DNA of 36,461 bases from Akkermansia sp. (GTDB taxonomy: Bacteria; Verrucomicrobiota; Verrucomicrobiia; Verrucomicrobiales; Akkermansiaceae). The translations under genes and the position numbers were made by a program. Numbering within the stretch: the stretch's first letter is position 1; every line of letters begins with the position of its first letter. The stretch is from positions 1 through 36,461 of the forward strand of contig JAFYUJ010000018.1 of assembly GCA_017558555.1 (NCBI GenBank), read 5' to 3'. This document shows, piece after piece, positions 8,653 to 17,909 of this stretch. Below the pieces are notes generated by a model. That model ran no database searches and was not told where the DNA came from. It worked only from the letters and a program-made list of their open reading frames with translations.

Positions 8653-8910
8653 ATGCAAACAAAGCAGAAATACATCAGCCGGTATGAGAAAACGAAAGGC
8701 GGAGGTTATACTTTTTGCGGTTGGCGACTGTGTATCACGCGCAACAAGGAACGCTATGTTCGCTATTTCTCCGATAAGGCGTATCCCACCCCGGAGGCCG
8801 GGTTGGAAGCAGCATTGGCCGAACGCGATAAAATCCTGTCCGAATTGGGGACGGTGAAGCCCGAAGACGTGGTGGAATATTTCCGCCAATGCAGACGCTC
8901 GGCATACTGA
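8653..8910 (+). CDS. Small basic protein, possible AP2-like DNA-binding fold
   Basis: An 85-residue protein of no confidently recognised family. The middle part, roughly residues 16-66, has a three-strand-plus-helix pattern (GYTFCGWRLCITRNKERYVRYFSDKAYPTP-type strands followed by an amphipathic helix with EAALAERDKIL). That layout recalls AP2/ERF-like domains and the arm-binding domain at the N-terminus of tyrosine integrases, including those of the element farther right in this window. The product is basic (many Lys and Arg), in keeping with nucleic-acid binding. It has its own promoter and no co-transcribed neighbour. Function is unknown; the AP2 comparison is an inference from pattern only. 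Confidence 0.7.
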   Translation: MQTKQKYISRYEKTKGGGYTFCGWRLCITRNKERYVRYFSDKAYPTPEAGLEAALAERDKILSELGTVKPEDVVEYFRQCRRSAY

Positions 8911-8926
8911 AAAACAGCTGGAATTC

Positions 8927-8950
8927 CTGATGAAAAAAATCAGCATTTTT
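8927..8950 (+). terminator. weak intrinsic terminator candidate
   Basis: CTGAT (8927-8931) and ATCAG (8939-8943) form a short 5-bp stem with an A-rich loop, followed by CATTTTT. It lies between the small gene and the marR promoter. The stem is short, so this is tentative. Confidence 0.3.
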
Positions 8951-8951
8951 C

Positions 8952-8980
8952 TTGACTTGAGACGCGGAGATTGGTACACT
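8952..8980 (+). promoter_or_regulatory. sigma70-type promoter of the marR-RND efflux operon
   Basis: TTGACT (8952-8957), 17-bp spacer, TACACT (8975-8980) preceded by TGG. Predicted start about 8987, leaving a leader of about 55 bases that contains the palindrome at 8992-9009. Confidence 0.7.
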
Positions 8981-8991
8981 TCGCTCCGTGG

Positions 8992-9009
8992 TATGAAGCA
9001 TGCTTCATA
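8992..9009. promoter_or_regulatory. 18-bp perfect palindrome, likely MarR operator
   Basis: TATGAAGCATGCTTCATA is a perfect 18-bp palindrome lying just downstream of the predicted transcription start and 33 bases before the marR start codon. MarR dimers bind palindromes of this size, so autorepression of the whole efflux operon is the simplest reading. Confidence 0.65.
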
Positions 9010-9042
9010 ATTGCTTCGAGGATGAAATAAGGGCTCACCAAC

Positions 9043-9468
9043 ATGGATACGGGGCACAGCATAGGCTTCATGATGAAGATGATAACGGACCGCATGAGCA
9101 GTCTGTTTGCTCCGCGTATGCAATCAGCGTTGACGGCGCCCCAATGCCGTGTGTTGATGTATCTTGAAGCATGCGGCGGAGGCCCGGTTTCTCAGCGGGA
9201 TTTGGGGAAGTATCTTGGGGTAAGCCATACAACGGTGAAAGGCTTGTTGCAACGACTGGAAGAGAAAGGATTTGTGAGGATTGCGCATGATGATGCAGAT
9301 GCTCGGGTGAAGAATGCTTACCTGACCAGGAAAAGCGCACAGATGAAGAATGATATGGAGCAAAATGTGAATGATTTGCATGAATTGATGTTGCAAGGCA
9401 TCAGCAGAGAGGAACGGCAACAACTCGCGCAAATCCTGCACAAGATGTATACCAACATAGCACGATAA
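9043..9468 (+). CDS. MarR-family transcriptional regulator
   Basis: A 141-residue winged-helix repressor, the usual MarR size. The central part shows the family pattern: PQCRVLMYLEACGGGPVSQRDLGKYLGVSHTTVKGLLQRLEEKGFVRI, with the recognition helix around SHTTVKGLLQRLEEKG, then a wing with DDADARVKNAYLT, and N- and C-terminal dimerisation helices. MarR proteins are released from DNA by small phenolic or toxic ligands. It is the first gene of a four-gene operon with an RND efflux system and has a palindrome in its leader, so it most likely represses its own operon and responds to a pump substrate. The ligand cannot be predicted. Confidence 0.9.
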   Translation: MDTGHSIGFMMKMITDRMSSLFAPRMQSALTAPQCRVLMYLEACGGGPVSQRDLGKYLGVSHTTVKGLLQRLEEKGFVRIAHDDADARVKNAYLTRKSAQMKNDMEQNVNDLHELMLQGISREERQQLAQILHKMYTNIAR

Positions 9469-9485
9469 TTTTAATCAACATACAA

Positions 9486-10919
9486 ATGAAATCGAACATC
9501 ATAGTGAAGATTGCCATGAGTGGCTTGCTGGTAACCGGTTTGGCCGGTTGTGGGGAGAAGGAAGACGGAAAGCCCGGCTTCTTTGAGCGTTTTTACAATG
9601 ACTTTTTCGGTGAACCCCAGCAGGCACAGCAGCAGATGCCTCCGCTGGGCGTATCGGTGATGAAGTTGCAGCAACAGACGGTGCCGGTGTATGCTACGTG
9701 GTTTGGTCAGTTGCGCGGCACGGAGCAGGCCGATATCAAGCCTGAAGTGTCCGGTAAGATAGTAGAGAAACTTTACATTGATGGCTCCCCCTGCAAGAAG
9801 GGTGATGTTTTGTTCCGCATTGACGATGTGACCTACCGCGCCGCTGTGGATATGGCTGAGGCCAATCTTGATGCGGCCCATTCTGCCGTGTTGCAGGCTG
9901 AGGTGGCCGATGTACAGGCCCAGCAGGATTTAGCACGCTATACAGAGCTGGTGAAGAGTGGCTCTGTCTCCGAAAAGACATTTAAAGATGCGGAACACGC
10001 CAAGCGCCGCACATCGGCTATCTTGGCTGCGGCTCATTCCAACGTGAAGCAGGCAGAAGCGGCCCTGGAGACTGCGCGCATTAATCTGGAGCGCTGCTCC
10101 ATTAAGGCTCCTTTCGATGGTTATGCCTCTGCAGCCACGGTAAGCTTGGGCGACCACGTTTCCCCCGGCGCTGTGACCCTTACCCGCATGAGCGCTATCG
10201 ATCCGATTCGCGTGGATTTCATGGTGACGGGCAAGCATGTGCTGGATATCGTGACGCAGACAAACTTCCGCGCCGGTGAGAATATGGATTCTCCTTTCAC
10301 GGAGTTTGACGTCATCCTGGAAGATGGTACCCTCTACAAGGAAAAGGGTATTGTCCGTACCATGGACAGTGAGGTGAATACCTCTACCGGTACGGTGAAC
10401 TTTATCGGCGAAATCCCCAACAAGGAGCTGCGTCTGCGCTCCGGTGCCTCGGTGCAGATTCGCGCCAAGGTCAGCGAAGTGAAAGATGCATTCCTGGTGC
10501 CCAAGGCTGCCATTCTTTCCTCCATGAACCATCGCTTCATATATGTGGTTGGGCCGGATAACTTGCCCTATGGTATTGACGTGATTCTGGGGCAGGAGGT
10601 GGAACTGGAGATGCCCAACGGCGATGGTGCCACCGTCAACATGCCTATGCAGGTCGTGACGGCCCGCCCCATTGTCAACGAAAAAGGCGAAACGCTGGAC
10701 TTGGAAAGCATCCTCAGCGGTATGGGGTACAACAACCCGCTGGAGGCTCCCGTGATTGTGGAAGGTGGTCAGATGGCCCAGATTTACGCCAACGTCAACC
10801 AAGGTATGAAGAAGGCTGGTGCCAAGGGAGGCTTTGCATCGGTTGCACCCAATCCGCGTCCGTATACATACGTCCGCCCGGTCACGTCTACTCCGTCTGT
10901 GACGGCCAAGGGTGAGTAA
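9486..10919 (+). CDS. RND efflux periplasmic adaptor lipoprotein (AcrA/MexA type)
   Basis: Membrane-fusion protein that bridges the inner-membrane pump and the outer-membrane channel. 477 residues, somewhat longer than AcrA. Lipobox LAGC with Cys22 follows a typical signal. Then come the first half of the lipoyl domain (GTEQADIKPEVSGKIVEKLYIDG), a coiled-coil hairpin about residues 115-200 rich in Ala, Gln and Glu, the second lipoyl half (CSIKAPFDGYAS), and beta-barrel and membrane-proximal domains. The last 80 residues, with several inserted stretches, are longer than in the model members. It starts 17 bases after marR with no Shine-Dalgarno sequence and belongs to the same operon. Confidence 0.92.
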   Translation: MKSNIIVKIAMSGLLVTGLAGCGEKEDGKPGFFERFYNDFFGEPQQAQQQMPPLGVSVMKLQQQTVPVYATWFGQLRGTEQADIKPEVSGKIVEKLYIDGSPCKKGDVLFRIDDVTYRAAVDMAEANLDAAHSAVLQAEVADVQAQQDLARYTELVKSGSVSEKTFKDAEHAKRRTSAILAAAHSNVKQAEAALETARINLERCSIKAPFDGYASAATVSLGDHVSPGAVTLTRMSAIDPIRVDFMVTGKHVLDIVTQTNFRAGENMDSPFTEFDVILEDGTLYKEKGIVRTMDSEVNTSTGTVNFIGEIPNKELRLRSGASVQIRAKVSEVKDAFLVPKAAILSSMNHRFIYVVGPDNLPYGIDVILGQEVELEMPNGDGATVNMPMQVVTARPIVNEKGETLDLESILSGMGYNNPLEAPVIVEGGQMAQIYANVNQGMKKAGAKGGFASVAPNPRPYTYVRPVTSTPSVTAKGE

Positions 10920-10961
10920 CCATCTTTTCTCCTCAAGGACACAAGACAGTAACAAGAACTC

Positions 10962-13900
10962 ATGAGTGCTTATTTCATCAAACACCCCGTCATTGCCACA
11001 GTGATTGCTGTGCTGACGACTGTGCTGGGTGTGGTGTGCCTTCTGAATCTGCCCGTAGAGCAATACCCGGAGATTACCCCTCGCACCATCAATCTGACGG
11101 CCGTATACCCCGGTGCTGATGCTCAGGCTGTGGCCGACTCTGTGGGTACGCCCATTGAGCGCCAGATGAATGGTGTGCAGCATATGGACTACATGACATC
11201 CGTGTCATCCAACAACGGCGTATACAATTTGCAGGTGGTCTTTGAGCCCGGTTCGGATACCGACCTGGACCAGGTGCTGACCAACATGCGTTATGGACAG
11301 GCCCAATCCCAGGTGCCCACGGAGGTGCTCAACTCCGGTATCACCATCCGCCAGCAGCCGGGCTTGCCCATCATGATTTACTCCCTCACTTCGCCCGATG
11401 GCTCCTACGATGCTGTAGACCTGGCCAACTACGCCCAGGTGAAGTTGCTGGATGAAATCAAGCGTGTACCCGGCGTGGGTGAAGTGACGGTGTATGGTGC
11501 CGGTCGTTATGCTATTCGTATTTGGCTCAACACGGTCAAGATGTCGCACTTCGGCATTTCTATTAATGAAGTGCAGGGCGCCATCCGCCAGCAGAATATC
11601 ACCAACCCCGGTGGTAAAGTAGGTGCCGACCCTGTGCCTGATGGTCAGGAAACAACGGTGACGATTCGTACGGAAGGCCGCCTTTCCACGCCTGAGCAGT
11701 TCGAGAACATCATTGTGCGCCAGAAGGGTGATGAAGTAGTGTTCCTGAAAGATATTTCCACCATTGAGCTGGGCTCCGCAGACTATTCTGTGACAGGCCG
11801 CCTGAACCGCAAGGTGGCCGCCAGTATTGTGGTGTTCCAGTCGCCCGGCTCCAATGCCATTGAAACGGTGGACCGTGTGAACAAGTTGTTGGCTTCAAAA
11901 GCACTGCCTCCGGGTGTGGAGGGTACATGCTCTCTGGATACAACCACGGCTGTGCGTTATTCGATTGAGGAAATCAAGCAGACATTCATAGAAGCCATTG
12001 TGCTGGTGGCATTGGTGGTGTTCCTCTTCCTGCAAAGCTGGCGCGCCACGGTCATTCCGCTCATTGCCGTGCCGGTGTCGCTGGTGTCAACATTCTGTGT
12101 TTTCCCTGTGCTGGGCTTCACGCTCAACACCATCTCCCTGCTGGGTATGGTGCTGGCTATCGGTCTGGTGGTGGACGACGCCATCGTGGTGGTAGAAGCT
12201 GTGCAGCACCACATTGAAAAAGGTCTCAACCCGCGTATGGCCTCTTTTGCTGCCATGCAGGAAGTGAGCGGCCCGGTTGTGGCCATTGCTCTGGTGTTGG
12301 CTGCTGTGTTCCTGCCGGCGTTGATGCTGGAGGGTATCACAGGCACGCTCTTCAAGCAGTTTGCTATCACCATTGCTATTTCGATGCTCATTTCCGCTTT
12401 CAATGCACTCACGCTTTCGCCGGCCTTGTGTGCCTTGATGCTCAAGAGCAAGGAAGAGGAGAATACGGCGCCGAAGAACCCGCTGCGTCTTCTGGTGTAC
12501 CGCCTCAACCATGGGGTGTTCAAGCCCTTCTTCCGCTTGTTCAACAAGAGCTATGATTGCACCGCTGGTGTGTATACCAAGATTTGCGGCGGCCTGGCTC
12601 GCAAACTCATTATTTCCATGCCCATTCTCGTGTTGTTCTGGCTGGCTATTGGCCCCGTGAGCAGTAAGGTGCCCGGCGCTTTCCTGCCGGATGAAGACCA
12701 GGGCTTCCTGCTGGCTGCTCTCGTGATGAAGCCGGAGACATCTTTGCAGCGTTCGCTGGAGCAGGCCAAGAAGTTTGAGGATGCTCTGGCCGGTACCGCA
12801 GAGAATCCCGAGCCCGCCATCAAGAACCTGACCTCTGTGGTGGGTGTCAACATTCTCAATATGGTGCAGACCCCCGGTGCGGCTATTGCTTTCGTCCAGC
12901 TCAAGGACTGGAAGGACCGCTCAGAATCCGCCGAGCAGGTGCAGAAGCGCATGCAGGCACGCTGCCACATGGCGGGGTTGGATGGTATCCCCATGGTGCT
13001 GATTCCCCCGGCCATTCCCGGTGTGGGTACGGCCAACGGTGTGACCATGGTGCTTACCGACCTCGAAGGCCAGGGCGTGGAGTTCCTGTACCAGCAGGTC
13101 AAAAAGTTTGAGCAGGCTGCCGGTGCCCGTGCCGAGGTATCCATGTGCCGCGATATGATGATGGCCGACGTGCCCCAGAAGCATATCTCGCTGGATCGCG
13201 CCAAGTGCCAGAAATACGGCGTGAGCATCAGCGATGCCTACGGTGTGCTGGCTTCGTATTATGGCTCCAGCTTCGTGAACTTCTTCAATGCCTTTGGCCA
13301 GCAGTGGCAGGTGTTCATGCAGGCTCGCGGTGCTGACCGCCGTGACCTGGAGCAGATGAAGGGGTTCTTCGTCATCAACAAGAAGGGCGAGAAAGTGCCG
13401 CTGGATGCCATTGTGAGCATCCACGACATCGCAGATACGGAGTTTGTGATGCACCACAATGGCTACAATGCGGCCAAGCTCAATGTGATGCCGCGCGAGG
13501 GCTTCTCCACCCAGCAGCTCATGGATGCCATGGAAGAAGTCTTTGAGCAGACCATGGATAAGACCAAGGTTGGCATGGATTACCAGGATATGTCCTTCCA
13601 GGAAAACAAGGTGCGCAACAGCACCGGCCTGGGCACCATCTTCCTCATGTCCGGTTTCTTCGCCTTCCTCATCCTGGCTGCCTTGTATGAAAAATGGACA
13701 CTTCCCATCTCTGTCTTCATGACGGTGCCCATCGCCGTGCTTGGTGCCTACATCGGTCTTTATGTATGGGGGCTGGAGCTGAACCTGTATGCCCAGGTGG
13801 GTCTGGTGATGCTGGTGGGTCTGGCCGCCAAGAATGCCATTTTGATTGTGGAGTTTGCCAACCTGGAAATGGAGCGCGGGAAGACGCTGATGGAAGCCAC

Positions 13901-14201
13901 GCTCACTGCAGCCCGTCTGCGTTTGCGCCCCATTATCATGACTTCGTTCGCCTTCATCCTGGGCTGTATTCCGTTGGTGCTTTCCAGTGGCTCGGGTGCT
14001 TTGGCCCGCAACTCCATCGGTGTGGTGGTGGTGGCCGGTATGACTGTGGCTACGGTGGTGGGTGTATTCCTCATCCCCTGTTCCTATGTCTTTATTATGA
14101 AACTCTTCCGCATCAAGTTCAAGCTCAACGATCTGAAGGAAGATCCGGATGAAGTAGGCGCTCGCGAGTACCTGGCTGCCGGCAACAACGATTCTCACTA
14201 A
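10962..14201 (+). CDS. RND multidrug efflux pump, HAE1 family (AcrB/MexB type)
   Basis: Inner-membrane proton/drug antiporter, 1079 residues, a typical RND length. It begins with FIKHPVIATVIAVL and LPVEQYPEI, and has the HAE1 hallmarks: the proton-relay aspartates in GLVVDDAIVVVE (Asp405, Asp406), the lysine in GLAAKNAILIVEFA (Lys957), two large periplasmic loops, and twelve predicted membrane helices arranged as two repeats. The RND class is certain. Drugs or detergents such as bile salts are typical substrates of HAE1 pumps, but the substrate here is not readable. It lies 42 bases after the adaptor gene without a visible terminator or promoter between them. Confidence 0.96.
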   Translation: MSAYFIKHPVIATVIAVLTTVLGVVCLLNLPVEQYPEITPRTINLTAVYPGADAQAVADSVGTPIERQMNGVQHMDYMTSVSSNNGVYNLQVVFEPGSDTDLDQVLTNMRYGQAQSQVPTEVLNSGITIRQQPGLPIMIYSLTSPDGSYDAVDLANYAQVKLLDEIKRVPGVGEVTVYGAGRYAIRIWLNTVKMSHFGISINEVQGAIRQQNITNPGGKVGADPVPDGQETTVTIRTEGRLSTPEQFENIIVRQKGDEVVFLKDISTIELGSADYSVTGRLNRKVAASIVVFQSPGSNAIETVDRVNKLLASKALPPGVEGTCSLDTTTAVRYSIEEIKQTFIEAIVLVALVVFLFLQSWRATVIPLIAVPVSLVSTFCVFPVLGFTLNTISLLGMVLAIGLVVDDAIVVVEAVQHHIEKGLNPRMASFAAMQEVSGPVVAIALVLAAVFLPALMLEGITGTLFKQFAITIAISMLISAFNALTLSPALCALMLKSKEEENTAPKNPLRLLVYRLNHGVFKPFFRLFNKSYDCTAGVYTKICGGLARKLIISMPILVLFWLAIGPVSSKVPGAFLPDEDQGFLLAALVMKPETSLQRSLEQAKKFEDALAGTAENPEPAIKNLTSVVGVNILNMVQTPGAAIAFVQLKDWKDRSESAEQVQKRMQARCHMAGLDGIPMVLIPPAIPGVGTANGVTMVLTDLEGQGVEFLYQQVKKFEQAAGARAEVSMCRDMMMADVPQKHISLDRAKCQKYGVSISDAYGVLASYYGSSFVNFFNAFGQQWQVFMQARGADRRDLEQMKGFFVINKKGEKVPLDAIVSIHDIADTEFVMHHNGYNAAKLNVMPREGFSTQQLMDAMEEVFEQTMDKTKVGMDYQDMSFQENKVRNSTGLGTIFLMSGFFAFLILAALYEKWTLPISVFMTVPIAVLGAYIGLYVWGLELNLYAQVGLVMLVGLAAKNAILIVEFANLEMERGKTLMEATLTAARLRLRPIIMTSFAFILGCIPLVLSSGSGALARNSIGVVVVAGMTVATVVGVFLIPCSYVFIMKLFRIKFKLNDLKEDPDEVGAREYLAAGNNDSH

Positions 14202-14229
14202 TACTAATCTCTTACCCCCCTATAAAACA

Positions 14230-15621
14230 ATGAACAAAACAGCAATACTGATTCTGGCCGGTGCGGCCGCTTTTACTACTGCCTGCACCTTCGGCCCCAT
14301 GTGGACCAAGCCTGAAATGCCCGTTCCCGCAGAGTTCCGCGGCAATGGCATTGGCGGCAGCAGCATGGCTGAACTCCCCTGGCAATCCGTCATTCGCGAC
14401 AGCAATTTGCAGAACTTGCTGAATGACGTTTTCGAAAATAATCGCAGTCTCGAATCCCTTTCCCACAACGTGGATGCTGCTCGTCAGTATGTGACGATTG
14501 CCCGCGCTCCCATGTTCCCCTGGCTGGGCTACAGCGCCTCTACCAGCAAGGGCATGAACCAGAGCGGTGGTGCCGGTGTGGCTCAGATGGGTGGCGTGAC
14601 CACCAATCCCGGTTCCATTGCTGCCAGCGCCTCCTGGGAAATTGACCTTTGGGGCAAGACCCGCAAGGGTGTGGAAAGCGCCGAGGCATCTGCCGAGGAA
14701 GCTCAGGAACAGCTCAATGCTCTGCGTTCCTCCTTGCTGTGCCAGGTCTCCACAGGCTACCTGCAACTGCTGATGCTCGATGAGCAGCTGCGCATCGCCC
14801 GCTCCTCTGTGGAATCGTATCGCGAATCCCTCCAGCTCTTCCAGGACCAGCAGTCCGCCGGTGTGGCAGACCGCTTGCAGACCGCCTCTGCCGAGGCTGC
14901 TCTGGCCGCGGCCGAAGCTGAAATCCCCTCTCTGGAAATGCAGATTGCCGAGCTGGAAAACACGCTCTCCGCCCTGGCCGGTCGCATGCCCGGGCATATC
15001 AAGCGCGGCGGCAGTCTGCTGGGCTTTGCCAATGCCAGCACGGTATCTGCCGGTATCCCGGCGGACGTGTTGGCTCGCCGCCCCGATATCCGCTCCAAGG
15101 AGCAAGCCATGCGCTCTGCCAATGCTGAGGTGGGTGTGGCGATTGCCAGCTATTTCCCCAGCATCAGTCTGACGGGGACGGCTGGTGTGGCTTCTGCTGA
15201 TTTGCGCCACGCTATCCATGGACACCGCACGGGCTGGGGCATTGGTGCCAGCCTCACGGGCCCGCTCTTCCAGGCCGGGCAGCTGAAGGCCAATGAACTT
15301 GCCAAGCGCGATGCTTTCCTCGCAGCCAAGGCTGATTACGAGAATACGGTACTGTCTGCCATGTCCGAAATCTCCACCACGCTGATTCAGCGCACCAAGT
15401 TGCGCGATATCATGCGCAAGCAGGAAGCTGCCGTGGCCGCCTATCAGGAAAGTGTAAAGCTTTCCAAGGCTCGCTACACGCAAGGCTTGTCCAGCTACTA
15501 CGAAGTGCTGAATGCTCAGCTCTTGCTCTTCCCCGCCCAGAAGCAGCTGGCTTCCTACCGCTACCAGTATGCCGCCTGCATTCCCACCCTCTACACCCAG
15601 CTGGGTGGTGGTTGGCAATAA
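14230..15621 (+). CDS. Outer-membrane efflux lipoprotein (TolC/OprM, NodT family)
   Basis: Trimeric outer-membrane channel that completes the tripartite pump. 463 residues with lipobox TTAC (Cys19). The CTFGPMWTKPEMPVPAEF opening is the NodT/OprM signature. Two OEP repeats follow, with long helical stretches (for example around ESAEASAEEAQEQL) and the conserved VLARRPDIRSKEQ motif beginning the second half. It starts 28 bases after the pump gene, again without a Shine-Dalgarno sequence, and is followed by a hairpin, so it closes the operon. Confidence 0.93.
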   Translation: MNKTAILILAGAAAFTTACTFGPMWTKPEMPVPAEFRGNGIGGSSMAELPWQSVIRDSNLQNLLNDVFENNRSLESLSHNVDAARQYVTIARAPMFPWLGYSASTSKGMNQSGGAGVAQMGGVTTNPGSIAASASWEIDLWGKTRKGVESAEASAEEAQEQLNALRSSLLCQVSTGYLQLLMLDEQLRIARSSVESYRESLQLFQDQQSAGVADRLQTASAEAALAAAEAEIPSLEMQIAELENTLSALAGRMPGHIKRGGSLLGFANASTVSAGIPADVLARRPDIRSKEQAMRSANAEVGVAIASYFPSISLTGTAGVASADLRHAIHGHRTGWGIGASLTGPLFQAGQLKANELAKRDAFLAAKADYENTVLSAMSEISTTLIQRTKLRDIMRKQEAAVAAYQESVKLSKARYTQGLSSYYEVLNAQLLLFPAQKQLASYRYQYAACIPTLYTQLGGGWQ

Positions 15622-15647
15622 TGCTGCTGCCTTACAGCTCGTTTTAT

Positions 15648-15682
15648 CACAAAGCGCAGGGCTCCGGCTCTGCGCTTTTGTG
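15648..15682 (+). terminator. terminator-like hairpin closing the efflux operon
   Basis: CACAAAGCGCAG (15648-15659) pairs with CTGCGCTTTTGTG (15670-15682) with one bulged T across a 10-base loop. The stem contains the T-run rather than being followed by one, so termination strength is uncertain. Confidence 0.5.
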
Positions 15683-15708
15683 CTGCCACAATGAAACTGC
15701 CGCCATGA

Positions 15709-15737
15709 TTGACATCCGGCGCGCCCCGTGGTATCAT
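15709..15737 (+). promoter_or_regulatory. sigma70-type promoter of tyrS
   Basis: TTGACA (15709-15714), 17-bp spacer, TATCAT (15732-15737) preceded by TGG. The in-frame ATG at 15736 overlaps the -10, so the start at 15763 is correct. The leader is about 19 bases. Confidence 0.75.
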
Positions 15738-15762
15738 GGCGCACCTTTTAACGCATCCACTT

Positions 15763-16983
15763 ATGACTTTTTACGAAGAACTCGAATGGCGTGGCTTGAT
15801 TAACCAGATTTCCAGCCCTGATTTGATTGAGAAACTCAACAAAGGCGGGCTGACCTTCTATATCGGCACCGACCCCACGGCGGATAGCTTGCACCTGGGG
15901 CACTATTCGAGCTTCCTCATTACCCGCCGCTTGCAGAAAGCCGGCCACACCCCGCTGTTGCTGGTGGGCCTGGCTACCGGGCTTATTGGTGACCCCCGTG
16001 GCACAGTAGAGCGCGAACTCAAGCAGAAGGAAGAAGTATTCCGCAATTTTGAGGCGCTCAAGGCCCAGGTGGAGCGCATCTTCGGTTTTGAAGTCGTGAA
16101 TAATTACGACTGGATCAACGGCATGAACGTCATTGACTTCTTCCGCGACTACGGCAAGTACATCAACGTGGGCTACATGCTGACCAAGGACCACGTGCGC
16201 CGCCAGATGGAGAGCGGTATCTCCTATGCCGAGTTCTCGTACATGCTCATCCAGGCCATCGACTTCAAGCACCTGCATGAAACACGCGGTGTCGATTTGC
16301 AGGTGGCCGGCAGTGACCAGTGGGGCAACATCACCACCGGTATCGAGCTGATTCGCAAGACCACGGGCGATGAGGTGTATGCCCTCACCATGCCTCTGGT
16401 GACGGATTCTCAGGGCAACAAGTTCGGTAAGAGCGAGGGTAACGCCCTCTGGCTGGATAAGAACAAAACTTCCCCCTACGAGCTGTACCAGTTCCTCATC
16501 AATGCCGAGGATTCTCAGGTCATCACCTACCTCAAGCGCCTTACCTTCCTCACCCCCGAGGAGATTACCTCCATCGAAGCCGAGCACGTGCAGCACCCCG
16601 AGCAGCGCGTGGCTCAGAAGGCGCTCGCCCGCGAAATCGTGACCGACCTGCACGGCGCTGAGGAGTTCGAAAAGGCCGTGGATATCAGTCAGAAACTTTT
16701 TGCCGGTGATTTCAAGAGCCTGAGCCTGCGCGATATCAAGGCCGGCATGCGCAATGTGCCCCATGTGCAGCTTACCCCCGGTCTGCTGCCCGATGTGTTG
16801 GTGTCTTCCGGCGTGTGTGGCTCCAAGCGCGAGGCCCGCGAGTTCATCAACAACGGCGCCATTTCCCTCAATGGCGAGGTGGTGAAGGATTTGGCTTTCA
16901 ATGTCACCCCCGAGTTGGCGATTGAAGGCTCCGTCCTCATCATTCGCCGTGGTAAGAAGAAGTTCTACCTGGGTGAGTTCTGA
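15763..16983 (+). CDS. tyrS: Tyrosyl-tRNA synthetase
   Basis: Class I aminoacyl-tRNA synthetase that charges tRNA-Tyr; 406 residues. The adenylate-binding signature is HLGH at residues 44-47 within GTDPTADSLHLGHYSSF, and the KMSKS loop is KFGKS at 220-224. The C-terminal about 70 residues form an S4 RNA-binding domain (GSKREAREFINNGAISLNGE). The start MTFYEELEWRG matches the usual TyrRS N-terminus, and upstream in-frame ATG codons lie in or before the promoter -10. The stop overlaps the next start by one base (TGATG). Confidence 0.96.
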   Translation: MTFYEELEWRGLINQISSPDLIEKLNKGGLTFYIGTDPTADSLHLGHYSSFLITRRLQKAGHTPLLLVGLATGLIGDPRGTVERELKQKEEVFRNFEALKAQVERIFGFEVVNNYDWINGMNVIDFFRDYGKYINVGYMLTKDHVRRQMESGISYAEFSYMLIQAIDFKHLHETRGVDLQVAGSDQWGNITTGIELIRKTTGDEVYALTMPLVTDSQGNKFGKSEGNALWLDKNKTSPYELYQFLINAEDSQVITYLKRLTFLTPEEITSIEAEHVQHPEQRVAQKALAREIVTDLHGAEEFEKAVDISQKLFAGDFKSLSLRDIKAGMRNVPHVQLTPGLLPDVLVSSGVCGSKREAREFINNGAISLNGEVVKDLAFNVTPELAIEGSVLIIRRGKKKFYLGEF

Positions 16984-17852
16984 TGCTGCGTAAGTGGATT
17001 CCGGCCGCTTTGGTGTGTGCATTCGCCGCCGCTCCCGTCGGGGCAGGGGTGAATGCGCCTCATCCGGGCGCCATGGAAGCCGCTTTGCAGGAGGAATCCC
17101 CCTATGCCGTTCTGTGGGCGGAGGGGCTGCCCTTGCCCCCCTCCCGTATTGATGTGGCGGCTATGCCGGCTACAGAGTTTGTACGGCAGCAGTCCGCTAT
17201 CAAGCAGGTGCTGCTCGCTCGCGGCGTGCGTGCCTATGCCGAGCGGAAGCGCGTGACGGATGAAAATCTGCTGGCCTGTGCCCGCCTGGCGGAGCAGCTG
17301 CAAGCCCCGCGGGAGTTTTCTCTTTATCTGCGCTTGCTCGCATCGGATGAGCTTGGCTCCCGCCAGCGCTACCTGGTGCAGTCTGCGCTGGACGCTTTGC
17401 TGCAAGCTTACCTGGTGGATGAGTTGCAGATGCGTTACCTGGTGGAGTACTCCGCCCTTACTGGGGATGAGGTGGATGCTGTGTTGGCCTGGTTGCCCTT
17501 GCAGCCTTTTTTCAATATGGTGCCTGTGGGGCAGGGAGAGGCCGCGATGGCGGCAGATTACCACCTCTTGCACGGTGTATACACCCGGTTGACGACGGCC
17601 TACGCCTCCGTTCAGGACAAGGAGAGCGCCGATGCGGTGGCAGATACCGCCCTGCGCGAGCTGATTTTGCACGAATCCACCGCCTACACCCGCCTGCACG
17701 CGCCCGCTCACCTCAAGGCCCGACTGTCTCCTCACCTGGGCAATAGGTTGTTGCAGCCGGCCTTGAGTTTGCAGCAAGAGCGTTTGCGCCTGCGCGAGCA
17801 CAATTATTTCGGCTCGCTCCGCCTGCGCTTGTTTGATTTGCTGCTGGGTTAA
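16983..17852 (+). CDS. Exported helical protein of unknown function
   Basis: A 289-residue protein that I cannot assign to a family. It starts with a Sec-type signal peptide (MLRKWIPAALVCAFAAAPVGAG, cleavage probably after an Ala or Gly near residue 20). The rest is Leu- and Ala-rich and appears almost wholly helical, with few Cys and no catalytic motif visible; the repeated helix-turn-helix character recalls TPR-like or HEAT-like folds but no clear repeat period could be established. It is coupled to tyrS by a one-base overlap and probably shares its transcript. The location is likely periplasmic. Confidence 0.75.
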   Translation: MLRKWIPAALVCAFAAAPVGAGVNAPHPGAMEAALQEESPYAVLWAEGLPLPPSRIDVAAMPATEFVRQQSAIKQVLLARGVRAYAERKRVTDENLLACARLAEQLQAPREFSLYLRLLASDELGSRQRYLVQSALDALLQAYLVDELQMRYLVEYSALTGDEVDAVLAWLPLQPFFNMVPVGQGEAAMAADYHLLHGVYTRLTTAYASVQDKESADAVADTALRELILHESTAYTRLHAPAHLKARLSPHLGNRLLQPALSLQQERLRLREHNYFGSLRLRLFDLLLG

Positions 17853-17909
17853 GTGTCTTTGCCGTAATGGTAGATTGTGACATTACTTGTGTCATCCCTG
17901 AGTCCACTC

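Noticed and set aside
15736..15762. Earlier tyrS start at ATG 15736
   Set aside because: That ATG lies inside the -10 element of a consensus-like promoter, so a transcript starting downstream could not include it.
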